From Acidimicrobiia bacterium (lineage in GTDB: Bacteria > Actinomycetota > Acidimicrobiia > Acidimicrobiales > AC-14), in contig JAFAUA010000421.1 in the NCBI GenBank assembly GCA_019243595.1, positions 1 through 19,071 on the forward strand: a stretch of 19,071 bases of DNA, read 5' to 3'. The translations under genes were made by a program, and so were the position numbers. The notes below the pieces were generated by a model, which had not been told where the DNA came from, did no database searches, and saw nothing but the letters and a program-made list of their open reading frames with translations. Below are positions 7,857 to 14,654 of the stretch, in pieces. The first letter of the stretch is position 1, and each line of letters starts with the position of its first letter.

Positions 7857-9203
7857 ATGCAACAGACAGTTCACTCAGAGCCCGACGTGGCATCGGACAG
7901 CGTCACCGGGGCTCCCCGTCGCCGGGTGTGGTTGTGGGGTACGAACAACCCGCACATCGCCGAGGAATCTTGGCTGCTGCGCGGCATCGTCGTGCTGCAG
8001 TTGGTGGCCATCCTGGGTGTAGCGGTGCTCACCCTCACGAGCTTCGAGATCTGGGCGAGGCTCGACGAGCACGCCCACTACGACTACGTCGAGACGATCG
8101 CCGACCAGCACGTTCTGCCGAACCTCCGTGCCCACGGCAAACCCGGCAAGTTGGAGATGGGGCGCCACACATACGAGGCGTTTCAGCCTCCGCTGTACTA
8201 CCTGGCGGCCGCGCCGCTGTTGAAGCTCAGCCACGTCGAACACACACGGGTGCTGATCCTGCGGACCTTCGACCTGTTGCTCCTGCTCGGCGCGTTGTAC
8301 GCCACATGGCGCTTGGCGGTTGTCGTCTTCCCGGACCGGCCACTGTGGCCGTTCGCCTTCGGGCTGATGTTCTTCCTGCTGCCGGGCGTGATCGTCCGCT
8401 CGATCACGATCTCCTACCAACCGCTGGCGACGCTCCTGTCCGTGGTCTTTCTTGCCCTGCTGTTCAGGGCCGACCGGGCACCCCGAGACGAGGCGAACCG
8501 CTGGTTCCTCGCCGCCGCCTTCACCTTTGGCCTCGCGATGCTCACGACCCTTCTGACCGCGCCGCTCGGCGTCATGTTCGGCATCGTTGCCCTGCGCCGG
8601 CTTTGGCGGGATCGCGCCTGGCGGACGGTCGGTGTCTTCGCGGCGTGCGGAGTGATGCTGGTCGCGCTCCTCGCTCCCTGGCTGGCGTTCAACGAGGCGC
8701 ACTACGGCAGCCTCACGTCGTTCTCGACGGCGCGAACCCTCCAGCAGCCGCTGATCAACCCCGACAACCACAACTACACGGTCAGCGAGGCGCCGCGCAT
8801 TGCCCGCGTCTGGATCCGTGAGGCGTTCCTGCCGAACGAGTGGGTGGTGTTCGTGGTCACCGACCATGCGCTGGATCAGGTGATCTCGTTGATGTTCTAC
8901 CTGCTCGTCCTCCTCCCGGTGATTCTCGTGATCGTCCGCCCGCGCACCCTCTTGGTCGACTCTGCGTGGTATCTCGCGCTCCCGCTCGCCATCAGCATCG
9001 TGTTCCTCGAGGCCACGACGATCACCGCTAACTGGCCGACGTTCGCCCGCTACCTGTATGGCGCCGGCCCGGCCTGGCTGCTGTTCGTGTACGTCGCCGT
9101 ACGGCAGGCATTACGGCACTGGGCCGCTCCGATGACTGTCCTTGCTCTCGGCACGGCCGGGGCAGGGTGTCTCTGGATCCAAGCCGGTGTGCGGTACTTT
9201 TAG
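7857..9203 (+). CDS. GT-C-like membrane glycosyltransferase, second of a tandem pair
   Basis: 448 residues from an ATG 18 bp after the upstream stop. It is a clear paralogue of the gene at 6579-7838 with about 29 extra N-terminal residues (cytoplasmic, 'RRRVWLWGTNNPH'). Matching landmarks are 'LDEHAHYDYVETIADQH' (69-85), 'YEAFQPPLYYLAAAP' (106-120), 'HYGSLT...LQQPLINP', 'FLPNEWV', 'RYLYGAGPAWLLF' and the C-terminal 'GVRYF'. About ten to twelve hydrophobic segments are visible. The DE motif after the first helix is the expected catalytic acid region of GT-C enzymes. Its larger 'AHY' identity to DUF2142-type proteins suggests it is the less diverged copy. Donor and acceptor are unknown; both copies look intact, which argues for two separate reactions or acceptors. 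Confidence 0.76.
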   Translation: MQQTVHSEPDVASDSVTGAPRRRVWLWGTNNPHIAEESWLLRGIVVLQLVAILGVAVLTLTSFEIWARLDEHAHYDYVETIADQHVLPNLRAHGKPGKLEMGRHTYEAFQPPLYYLAAAPLLKLSHVEHTRVLILRTFDLLLLLGALYATWRLAVVVFPDRPLWPFAFGLMFFLLPGVIVRSITISYQPLATLLSVVFLALLFRADRAPRDEANRWFLAAAFTFGLAMLTTLLTAPLGVMFGIVALRRLWRDRAWRTVGVFAACGVMLVALLAPWLAFNEAHYGSLTSFSTARTLQQPLINPDNHNYTVSEAPRIARVWIREAFLPNEWVVFVVTDHALDQVISLMFYLLVLLPVILVIVRPRTLLVDSAWYLALPLAISIVFLEATTITANWPTFARYLYGAGPAWLLFVYVAVRQALRHWAAPMTVLALGTAGAGCLWIQAGVRYF

Positions 9204-9239
9204 ACGCTTCCACGGCGAGAAACCGCACTCTGTACCCGC

Positions 9240-9245
9240 GGGAGG
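9240..9245 (+). promoter_or_regulatory. Ribosome binding site GGGAGG for the PGRP amidase gene
   Basis: GGGAGG lies 9 nt before the ATG at 9255, in the 51-bp gap after the GT-C pair. It supports the ATG that gives a complete signal peptide. Confidence 0.65.
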
Positions 9246-9254
9246 ACCCCCCCT

Positions 9255-11249
9255 ATGCACGCCATTGGAAAGCGCGCACGGCGCGTACTGCTAGCCGTAC
9301 TCATCGGCATCGCAGCCGCATTCGTGCCGATTCCCTCGTTCTCATCACAGCACGCAATGCACGTCGACAACGAGGGTGTCGTCGCGAGAACGCTGGCGGC
9401 CGTCGGTGGACCGGAGCGGGTCACGGCCGAGCACGTGGGCGTGTCCACGTTCAAGATGTTTGGCGTCAGCTGGGAAGGTCCTGTGGGCGACGGCGCGCGG
9501 GTGCGCGTACGAAGCAATGGCAAGTGGGGCGAGTGGCAGACGCTCGATCCCGAGGAGGGCCCCGACCACAGCTCCCCCGAGTTCCATCCACATCCCAACA
9601 TCAGCGAACCCATCTGGACCGGCGGCTCCGACGCCTACCAGGTCGAGCTCCCCGCTGGTGCGTCCGGCTTGCAGGCGCACCTCGTGCGCGAGTCGGGGAA
9701 GCGCCTACAGCTGAGCTCGGTCGTCGCCCGCGCCAGCGCCGCGCCGCAGCCCGCCATCAACCCGCGCTCGAGCTGGGGCGCCCGCCCGCCGAAGGTGAAC
9801 CCGTCCTACGGCTCGACCGTGCAGATGGCGTTCATCCACCACACGGTCAACTCGAACACCTACGCACCCGGCGACGTCCCCGGGATCCTCCGCTCCATCC
9901 AGGCGTACCACATGGACAGCAACGGCTGGGACGACATCGGCTACAACTTCCTCGTCGACCGCTTCGGCGGGGTCTGGGAGGGTCGGGCCGGCGGCGTCGA
10001 CAGGCCTGTCGTCGGCGCCCACACGCTGGGCTTCAACACCAACTCGACGGGCATCGCCGTCATCGGCGATTTCACCTCGGCGCAGGCTCCGCCCGTCGCC
10101 ATCGACAGCGCCGCGCAACTCATCGGGTGGAAGCTCGGGCTCTCGGGCGTCGACCCGGCCGGTACGACGGTGATGACCTCGGGTGACAGCGGCAGTCGCT
10201 GGCCCCAAGGCACCCCGGTGCGGCTCAACGACGTCTCCGGCCATCGCGACGCGAACTACACCGACTGTCCGGGCGACGGGCTGTATGGTCAGCTCCCTGG
10301 CCTACGGAATCTGGCGCGCTCCTACTGGGCGCCGATCCTCGCCTACCCGCCTGGCTTCCGAGGCGGCGTGTTCACCGCCGCCGGCGCGCTCACCGGCGAC
10401 GGCAGGACCGAGGTCGTAACCGGTGCCGACAGCGGGGGTGGGCCGCAAGTGCGCGTGTTCACGCCGCAGGGCGCCGCCCTCAGCACCTTCTTTGCCTATG
10501 CACCCCAGTTCGGGGGCGGCGTGCGAGTGGCGACCGCCCGCTTCGTCGGCACCACCGTCGACCAGATCATCACGGGCGCGGGCCCGGGCGGCGGGCCCCA
10601 AGTCAGAACGTTCAACATGAACGGCCAGCCGAACACGAGCTTCTACGCGTACGGGTCCGGCTTCCCGGGTGGCGTGTATGTCGCGGGCGGCAACGTGGAC
10701 GGGCTACCCGGGGACGAAATCATCACCGGGGCGGGCTCGGGCGGCGGTCCCCACGTCCGCATCTTCCGCCAGGACGGGACGGCGATCGGCGGGTTCTTCG
10801 CTTACCCCAACGGCTTCACCGGCGGCGTGCGGGTCACGGCGGGTGACCTCAACGGTGACGGCAAGGACGAGATCATCACCGCACCTGGTCCCTCCGGCGG
10901 CCCGCAGATTCGGATCTTCAGGCTCGACGGCACGCCGATCGGCGGCTTCTGGGCCTACGGACAGGGCTTCACCGGCGGTGTCTACGTCGACACGGTGAGG
11001 GCGCCCGACGGCAAGAGCGACTGGATCGTCACCGGGGCCGGCGAAGGTGGCGGCACCCAGGTGCGGTTCTTCACAATGGACGGCACATCGATGGGCGGCT
11101 TCTTCCTCGACGGCTCCACGTCCGGTGTTCGTGTCGGAGGCGGGTCGTTCGACGGCACCAACCCAGGGCAGGTGGCGGTCGCCGAAGGACCGGGCACCAT
11201 CCCCGGCGTGTGGTTCGGGCGCAGCAACGGCCAGATGTTCCGCCCATAA
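9255..11249 (+). CDS. Secreted PGRP/N-acetylmuramoyl-L-alanine amidase with C-terminal propeller
   Basis: 664 residues. A signal peptide covers about 1-32 (basic 'KRARR', then 'VLLAVLIGIAAAFVPI'). Residues 60-160 form a beta-rich region common in actinobacterial PGRP proteins ('VRVRSNGKWGEWQTLD', 'ISEPIWTGGSDAYQV'). Residues 168-350 are an amidase_2/PGRP domain: 'RSSWGARPP' (171-179), 'FIHHTVNSN' (193-201), 'IGYNFLVDRFGGVWEGR' (228-244), 'GAHTLGFNTNSTGIAVIGD' (254-272) and 'SGHRDANYTDCPGD' (328-341). Zinc ligands by comparison with T7 lysozyme would be His195, His330 and Cys338, with Tyr230 as the catalytic tyrosine, so the enzyme looks active. It would cleave the bond between muramic acid and L-alanine in peptidoglycan. 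Residues 368-664 are six propeller units like those ending the protein at 663-2390. Its place inside a glycan locus suggests local wall remodelling. Confidence 0.9.
   Translation: MHAIGKRARRVLLAVLIGIAAAFVPIPSFSSQHAMHVDNEGVVARTLAAVGGPERVTAEHVGVSTFKMFGVSWEGPVGDGARVRVRSNGKWGEWQTLDPEEGPDHSSPEFHPHPNISEPIWTGGSDAYQVELPAGASGLQAHLVRESGKRLQLSSVVARASAAPQPAINPRSSWGARPPKVNPSYGSTVQMAFIHHTVNSNTYAPGDVPGILRSIQAYHMDSNGWDDIGYNFLVDRFGGVWEGRAGGVDRPVVGAHTLGFNTNSTGIAVIGDFTSAQAPPVAIDSAAQLIGWKLGLSGVDPAGTTVMTSGDSGSRWPQGTPVRLNDVSGHRDANYTDCPGDGLYGQLPGLRNLARSYWAPILAYPPGFRGGVFTAAGALTGDGRTEVVTGADSGGGPQVRVFTPQGAALSTFFAYAPQFGGGVRVATARFVGTTVDQIITGAGPGGGPQVRTFNMNGQPNTSFYAYGSGFPGGVYVAGGNVDGLPGDEIITGAGSGGGPHVRIFRQDGTAIGGFFAYPNGFTGGVRVTAGDLNGDGKDEIITAPGPSGGPQIRIFRLDGTPIGGFWAYGQGFTGGVYVDTVRAPDGKSDWIVTGAGEGGGTQVRFFTMDGTSMGGFFLDGSTSGVRVGGGSFDGTNPGQVAVAEGPGTIPGVWFGRSNGQMFRP
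10356..11246 (+). repeat. Six FG-GAP/VCBS-like propeller units in the PGRP amidase
   Basis: Six units of about 45-51 residues with FxGGVxVA, GD/NGDG, EIITGAG.GGGPQVRIF and GGFFAY signatures; the final units read 'DWIVTGAGEGGGTQVRFF' and 'GVRVGGGSFDGTNPGQVAVA'. They align unit for unit with the region at 1503-2387, including the degenerate fifth and sixth units, so whole propellers and not single repeats are shared. The nucleotide sequences have diverged. Confidence 0.85.
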
Positions 11250-11269
11250 AGAGAACCCGCGGCGCAAAC

Positions 11270-11275
11270 TACGCT
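11270..11275 (+). promoter_or_regulatory. Candidate -10 element (TACGCT) before the methyltransferase gene
   Basis: TACGCT fits TANNNT and lies 8 nt before the ATG at 11284, so the transcript would carry a leader of only 0-2 nt. No Shine-Dalgarno sequence lies in the 34-bp gap, which fits a leaderless or near-leaderless message. The -35 side is not recognisable. Confidence 0.3.
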
Positions 11276-11283
11276 CCTGGTCC

Positions 11284-12285
11284 ATGAGCGCAGCCGGTGA
11301 CGGTACGAGGTACGACGGGTGCGTCGACCTCTCCAACCGGAACAACAGCCACACCTTCACGGTCGAGATGGTCGGGGCGAACAAGCGCGTGCTGGAGTTC
11401 GGGTGCGCGTCCGGGTTTGTGAGCCAGGCGCTGCGTGAACGCGGCTGCCAAGTGGTCGGCGTCGAGATCGATCCCGACTTCGCCAGCCAGGCCAAGGAGT
11501 TCTGCGAGGACGTCATCATCGGCGACGCCGAGCAGCTCGACCTGGAGACGCTGCTCGAGGGGCAGCGCTTCGAGGTGGCGATCTTCGGCGACGTCCTCGA
11601 ACACATGCACGACCCGCTGCGGATGCTGCAGCGCGTGCGCAACTGGCTCGTGCCCGAGGGCTATGCCGTGGCCTCGCTCCCGAATGTCGCCCACGGAGCC
11701 GTGCGCCTCGCGTTGCTCCAGGGCCACTTCGACTACCGGGCCGAGGGCCTGCTCGACGAGACGCACCTGCGCTTCTTCACCCACGACACCATCAAGGACT
11801 TGTTCCACCGGGCCGGGTTCGTGCTGGTCGAGACGCGCCGCACGCACGTCGGCATCTTCGAGAGCGAGATCCCGCTGCGGAGAGAGGACTTCGACCCTGA
11901 AGTCGTCGCCGGCATCGAGGCTGATCCCGAGGCAACGACGTATCAGTACGTCGTGAAGGCGCTCGTCGACAACGCGCTCAGCGCCGCCGAAGTCGTCCAC
12001 GAGCGCGAAGAGGAGCAGCGACTCGAGATCCTGGCTCTGCGCGCCGAACTCGATGGCGCGCGCGGAAGGATCGAAAGTCTCGCCGGCGATCTGGAAAATT
12101 CCAAGCACCAGGGCGGGGTCCTGTCGGAGCAGATCGACATCCTGCAGAACGAGGTCGGGGCCCTGCGGGCCCAGCTCGCGGCCCGAGAGGATGCGCTGGC
12201 CCATCGCGAGGCGTACATCACCCAGCTCAACGGCAAACTGCCGTTCCGGGTGTACCAGCGTCTGAAGAAGCTGGCCGGCGGGTAG
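11284..12285 (+). CDS. SAM-dependent methyltransferase with C-terminal coiled coil
   Basis: 333 residues from the ATG at 11284; earlier in-frame starts overlap the amidase gene and are rejected. Residues 30-225 are a class I methyltransferase: motif I 'VLEFGCASGFVSQAL' (36-50), the acidic end of strand 2 'VVGVEID' (57-63), 'DVLEHMHDP' (103-111) and 'LVPEGYAVASLPNVAH' (122-137), the pattern of Methyltransf_23-type enzymes common in O-antigen loci. Residues 232-316 are rich in Glu, Arg, Leu and Ala with heptad spacing (from 'ALSAAEVVHEREEEQRLEIL' through 'QLAAREDALAHREAYITQL'), with a probable break near 'SKHQGG' (273-278). The last 15 residues ('LPFRVYQRLKKLAGG') are basic and amphipathic, possibly membrane-binding. 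Methyltransferase plus coiled coil recalls WbdD, which caps O-antigen chains for Wzt recognition, but no kinase domain is present. The methyl acceptor is unknown. Confidence 0.85.
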   Translation: MSAAGDGTRYDGCVDLSNRNNSHTFTVEMVGANKRVLEFGCASGFVSQALRERGCQVVGVEIDPDFASQAKEFCEDVIIGDAEQLDLETLLEGQRFEVAIFGDVLEHMHDPLRMLQRVRNWLVPEGYAVASLPNVAHGAVRLALLQGHFDYRAEGLLDETHLRFFTHDTIKDLFHRAGFVLVETRRTHVGIFESEIPLRREDFDPEVVAGIEADPEATTYQYVVKALVDNALSAAEVVHEREEEQRLEILALRAELDGARGRIESLAGDLENSKHQGGVLSEQIDILQNEVGALRAQLAAREDALAHREAYITQLNGKLPFRVYQRLKKLAGG

Positions 12286-12296
12286 CGCGCCGCTAC
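12282..12296. terminator. Dyad spanning both stop codons of a convergent gene pair
   Basis: GTAGCG-CGC-CGCTAC is a perfect inverted repeat with 6-bp arms and a 3-nt loop. The left arm contains the TAG of the methyltransferase (12283-12285) and the right arm the complement of the TAG of the metalloprotease (12293-12295). Only 7 bp separate the two genes. It could act as a short bidirectional transcription stop, but there is no T-run, so an intrinsic terminator is uncertain. Confidence 0.35.
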
Positions 12297-14533
12297 GTCG
12301 AGTACCAGCCGGTGACGTCGAAGATGACGTCGGTGTTGCCGACCGCGTTGTATACGTTGAGCTGGCCGTTGCTGCCGACCTTCACGACCACCAGGTTCGG
12401 CACCGTCTGGCCGGGCATGAAGTTCAGGTTCGACGCTGTGGGCAGCGACGAGCCCGTCGGATAGACGGTCAGGTAGCTCCCCGAGTCCGGATTGGTCACG
12501 GTGACGTTCAACACGACCGCGGAGACGCCGGTCGACGGCACGCCCCCGACGCCGGCCGCCTGCACGCTGACGTTCTGGCCGGGCCCGACCTCGTGCGAGT
12601 AGCCGCCGAGGCCGTTGCGGGTGTCGAGGATGCGGACGGGAGACAGCGGCCCGTAGAGGCCGGTGGCCGGGCTCGACAAGGAGCCGTCGGCGTACCAGCC
12701 GGCGACGTCGAAGAGGACGTCGGTCGTCCCGAGGGCGTTGTACACGTTGACCTTGCCCCCGCTGCCGATCTTGGCGACCACCATGTTGGGCACGGTCTCG
12801 CCCGGCCCGAAGTTGAGGTTGGACGCCGTCGGCACCGGGCTTCCCGTCGGGTACACGGTGAGATAGCTGCCGGCCGTCGGGTTGACGGCGGTCACGTTGA
12901 GCACGACGGCGCCGACGCCACTCGCAGGGACGCCACCCTGACCCGTCACCTGGACGCTGATCGCCGATCCGCCGGGCACGGCCCCGCCAGAGGACCCGGT
13001 GCCGTTGCGCGTATCGAGGATGCGCGCCGGCGGGAGCGAGCCGTACGTGCCGCCGGTGCTCGTCGACGCGTCGGAGTACCAGCCGGCCACGTCGAAGATC
13101 ACGTCGACGGACCCGGTGGCGTTGAAGACGTCGACCTGGCCGTTGGTACTGAGCTTGGCGACGACCATGTTGGGCACGATCTGACCCGGGGTGAAGTTGA
13201 GGTTGGACGCGGTCGGCGTCGCCGTCCCTGTCGGATACACGGTCAGGTAGCCGGCCGCCGTCGGATTGACGGCGGTCACGTTGAGGGCGACGGCACTCAC
13301 ACCGGTCGTCGGTACGCCGCCGTTGCCGGTGACCTGCACGGTGATCGACTGGCCGCCCGCGATCGGCTGGGAGAAGCCGCCCGTACCGTTGCGGGTGTCA
13401 AGGATGCGCGCCGGGGTGATCGACGTGTACCGACTGGTCGCAGGGATCGAGGCGGTCGTCGCCGGCGCCGGTGAGCCGTCCGTGGCCTCGAGGAAGCTGC
13501 TGCTCGCCGTGTTCCAGTGGATCGACAAGTAGCTGCCCAGGGGCGGATTGGTGCTGAAGTAGTCGTCGTGGTTGCAGTCGAAGGTGTTCTCGTGCGACGT
13601 CGGGCAGATCTGCTGCATCACCGCGCCCGAGCCGTCGTCGTAACACATGCGGTCGGACTCGTCCCAGCAGTGGCTGTACTTGGTGGAGTGCGGTGCCGAC
13701 GTCTGGACGCCCCCGAGCGTGTGCATGAGCTCGTGGGCCTCGATCGACTGGTTCGACGAGTTCAGGCCCCAGCAGCCGTTGTCCACGCGGGCGATCTCGC
13801 CGGACACGCTCGACGCGCCGTTGCTGAGGTTCGTGGGGAGGGCGGTGTCGTCGCTGTAGACCTGGGCGATGCCGCAGTACACGTTGGCGTCCATCCACAC
13901 CAGGTACTTGCGGTCGCTCCGCGTGTAGCCCTGGTTCTGCAGTTCCTGGACGGTGTTGCCCATGTTGTCGGCGCCGGTGTTCGACAGCTGCACGTCGAGG
14001 ACGGTGATCTGACAGTTCGAATCGGTGACGAAGCGCACGTGGCGGATGCCGCCGGTCTCAGCCGCGCTGCGCATGAAGACGGCGTCGACGTCAGCGGCCC
14101 ACTGACGGATGGATGGAACAAGCGAGCTGTAGCGGTCGCTGACGTTCGCGGGGTGGGCGTAGATGGCCTGCACGCGGTCGCCGCTCTGGCCGTCCGTGTA
14201 ACAGGGCGGGGCCGGATTCGCCGACTGCGCGGTCGTCGCTCCGCCCGCCGTGTCGGCGGCGAGGACCGGAGTCCCACGCTTGTAGCGCACGTCGATGTTT
14301 GCCGGCGCCGGGTCCGGGCCGTGGGTGCAGCGGCTCGTGTTGTCGATCTCGAAGGCGTCGGCGCAGCGCCCGGTCGTGCCCCCGTCGTGCAGGCCGTTGT
14401 AGGTAATGCCCCGCGACGGCGACTCGGCGAAGCGGTGGGCGACGGACGTGGCGGTCGCCGGGGAGGAGCCGGCCGCGACGAAGCCCGACGCTCCCATCCC
14501 CAAAATTCCCACGACTGCCAACAGGCGGCGCAC
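12293..14533 (-). CDS. Secreted HExxH metalloprotease with three C-terminal 120-residue repeats
   Basis: 746 residues from a GTG (14533-14531) with GGAGG four nt upstream. Earlier in-frame starts would run into the divergent GT2 gene and lack sense, so I reject them. The N-terminus 'VRRLLAVVGILGMG' followed by 'ASGFVAAGSSPATA' is a signal peptide. Residues 45-350 are a secreted domain with ten cysteines. It contains 'SIEAHELMHTLGGVQ' (263-277), a zinc metalloprotease HExxH motif (His267, Glu268, His271) in a metzincin-like HExxHxxG context, and a downstream 'DRMCYDDG' methionine that could be the Met-turn; the third zinc ligand is not certain. Residues 369-488, 497-616 and 627-746 are three repeats of exactly 120 residues. 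The gene is convergent with the methyltransferase and divergent from the GT2 cluster, so it is its own transcription unit. The substrate is unknown. Confidence 0.82.
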   Translation of the reverse strand: MRRLLAVVGILGMGASGFVAAGSSPATATSVAHRFAESPSRGITYNGLHDGGTTGRCADAFEIDNTSRCTHGPDPAPANIDVRYKRGTPVLAADTAGGATTAQSANPAPPCYTDGQSGDRVQAIYAHPANVSDRYSSLVPSIRQWAADVDAVFMRSAAETGGIRHVRFVTDSNCQITVLDVQLSNTGADNMGNTVQELQNQGYTRSDRKYLVWMDANVYCGIAQVYSDDTALPTNLSNGASSVSGEIARVDNGCWGLNSSNQSIEAHELMHTLGGVQTSAPHSTKYSHCWDESDRMCYDDGSGAVMQQICPTSHENTFDCNHDDYFSTNPPLGSYLSIHWNTASSSFLEATDGSPAPATTASIPATSRYTSITPARILDTRNGTGGFSQPIAGGQSITVQVTGNGGVPTTGVSAVALNVTAVNPTAAGYLTVYPTGTATPTASNLNFTPGQIVPNMVVAKLSTNGQVDVFNATGSVDVIFDVAGWYSDASTSTGGTYGSLPPARILDTRNGTGSSGGAVPGGSAISVQVTGQGGVPASGVGAVVLNVTAVNPTAGSYLTVYPTGSPVPTASNLNFGPGETVPNMVVAKIGSGGKVNVYNALGTTDVLFDVAGWYADGSLSSPATGLYGPLSPVRILDTRNGLGGYSHEVGPGQNVSVQAAGVGGVPSTGVSAVVLNVTVTNPDSGSYLTVYPTGSSLPTASNLNFMPGQTVPNLVVVKVGSNGQLNVYNAVGNTDVIFDVTGWYST
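12296..13429 (-). repeat. Three 120-residue beta-rich repeats ('ILDTRNGTG...FDVAGWY')
   Basis: Three copies occupy 13070-13429, 12686-13045 and 12296-12655, separated by linkers of 8 and 10 residues. Each runs from 'PARILDTRNGTG' or a close variant through 'GVPxxGVxAVxLNVT', 'YLTVYPTG', 'PTASNLNF' and 'VPNxVVxK' to 'VDVIFDVAGWY'. All three are exactly 120 residues without internal gaps. This module occurs at the C-terminus of many secreted actinobacterial enzymes; a role in binding the wall or a surface glycan is plausible but unproven. Confidence 0.88.
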
Positions 14534-14537
14534 CTGA

Positions 14538-14542
14538 CCTCC
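14538..14542 (-). promoter_or_regulatory. Ribosome binding site GGAGG deciding the metalloprotease GTG start
   Basis: On the minus strand GGAGG is followed by TCAG and then the GTG at 14533. The 4-nt spacer is short but usable. The resulting protein begins directly with a signal peptide, which supports this start. Confidence 0.6.
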
Positions 14543-14546
14543 AACC

Positions 14547-14563
14547 GGACTTCTCTGAAGTCC
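14547..14563. promoter_or_regulatory. Perfect 17-bp dyad, candidate operator or 5'-leader hairpin
   Basis: GGACTTCTCTGAAGTCC has 7-bp perfect arms around a 3-nt centre and ends 4 bp before the metalloprotease ribosome binding site. As DNA it has the size and symmetry of a dimeric repressor site; as RNA it would form a hairpin next to the ribosome binding site. Confidence 0.4.
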
Positions 14564-14640
14564 TGTCGGCCACGTAGCGCGGTCACTGAAGGGGCGATTT
14601 GAGAAATTCGGGAAATTTTCCGGCAGGTCCCCGAACGCTG

Positions 14641-14647
14641 GGAGAGG
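14641..14647 (+). promoter_or_regulatory. Ribosome binding site GGAGAGG for the GT2 GTG start
   Basis: GGAGAGG lies 7 nt before the GTG at 14655. The protein then opens directly with the first strand of the GT2 fold ('PLVGVVVVDHNGG'), which supports this start. Confidence 0.6.
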
Positions 14648-14654
14648 CGACGCC

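Larger units (their letters stand above)
6579..9203 (+). repeat. Tandem gene duplication of a GT-C-like membrane protein
   Basis: The two genes align over nearly their whole length with conserved motifs and few gaps, apart from a 29-residue N-terminal extension in the second. Both end with the same 13 nt, GTGCGGTACTTTT (7824-7836 and 9189-9201), just at the stop codon. The DNA has otherwise diverged, so the duplication is not recent. Confidence 0.75.
14534..14654. other. Divergent intergenic region between metalloprotease and GT2 genes
   Basis: The only divergent promoter region in the window, 121 bp. It holds the minus-strand ribosome binding site (14538-14542), a perfect 17-bp dyad (14547-14563), an unusually AT-rich patch around 14596-14620 containing GGAAATTTTCC (14611-14621, one base short of a palindrome) and a plus-strand GGAGAGG (14641-14647). 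TTGAGA at 14599-14604 resembles a -35 hexamer on the plus strand, but no convincing -10 follows at 17 bp. Confidence 0.6.

Noticed and set aside
1503..11246. Possible recent gene conversion between the two propeller-coding regions
   Set aside because: The proteins align unit for unit, but aligned codons differ at many third positions and I see no long identical nucleotide run, so the duplication looks old.
11047..11283. N-terminal extension of the methyltransferase into the amidase gene
   Set aside because: The added residues are out-of-frame propeller sequence, rich in Ser/Arg/Ala. The ATG at 11284 gives a normal methyltransferase N-terminus.
12296..13429. Regularly spaced repeats considered as a CRISPR array or DNA satellite
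   Set aside because: The period is 360 bp of coding sequence plus a linker, the copies differ at the DNA level, and each codes for the same 120-residue protein module. This is a protein domain repeat.
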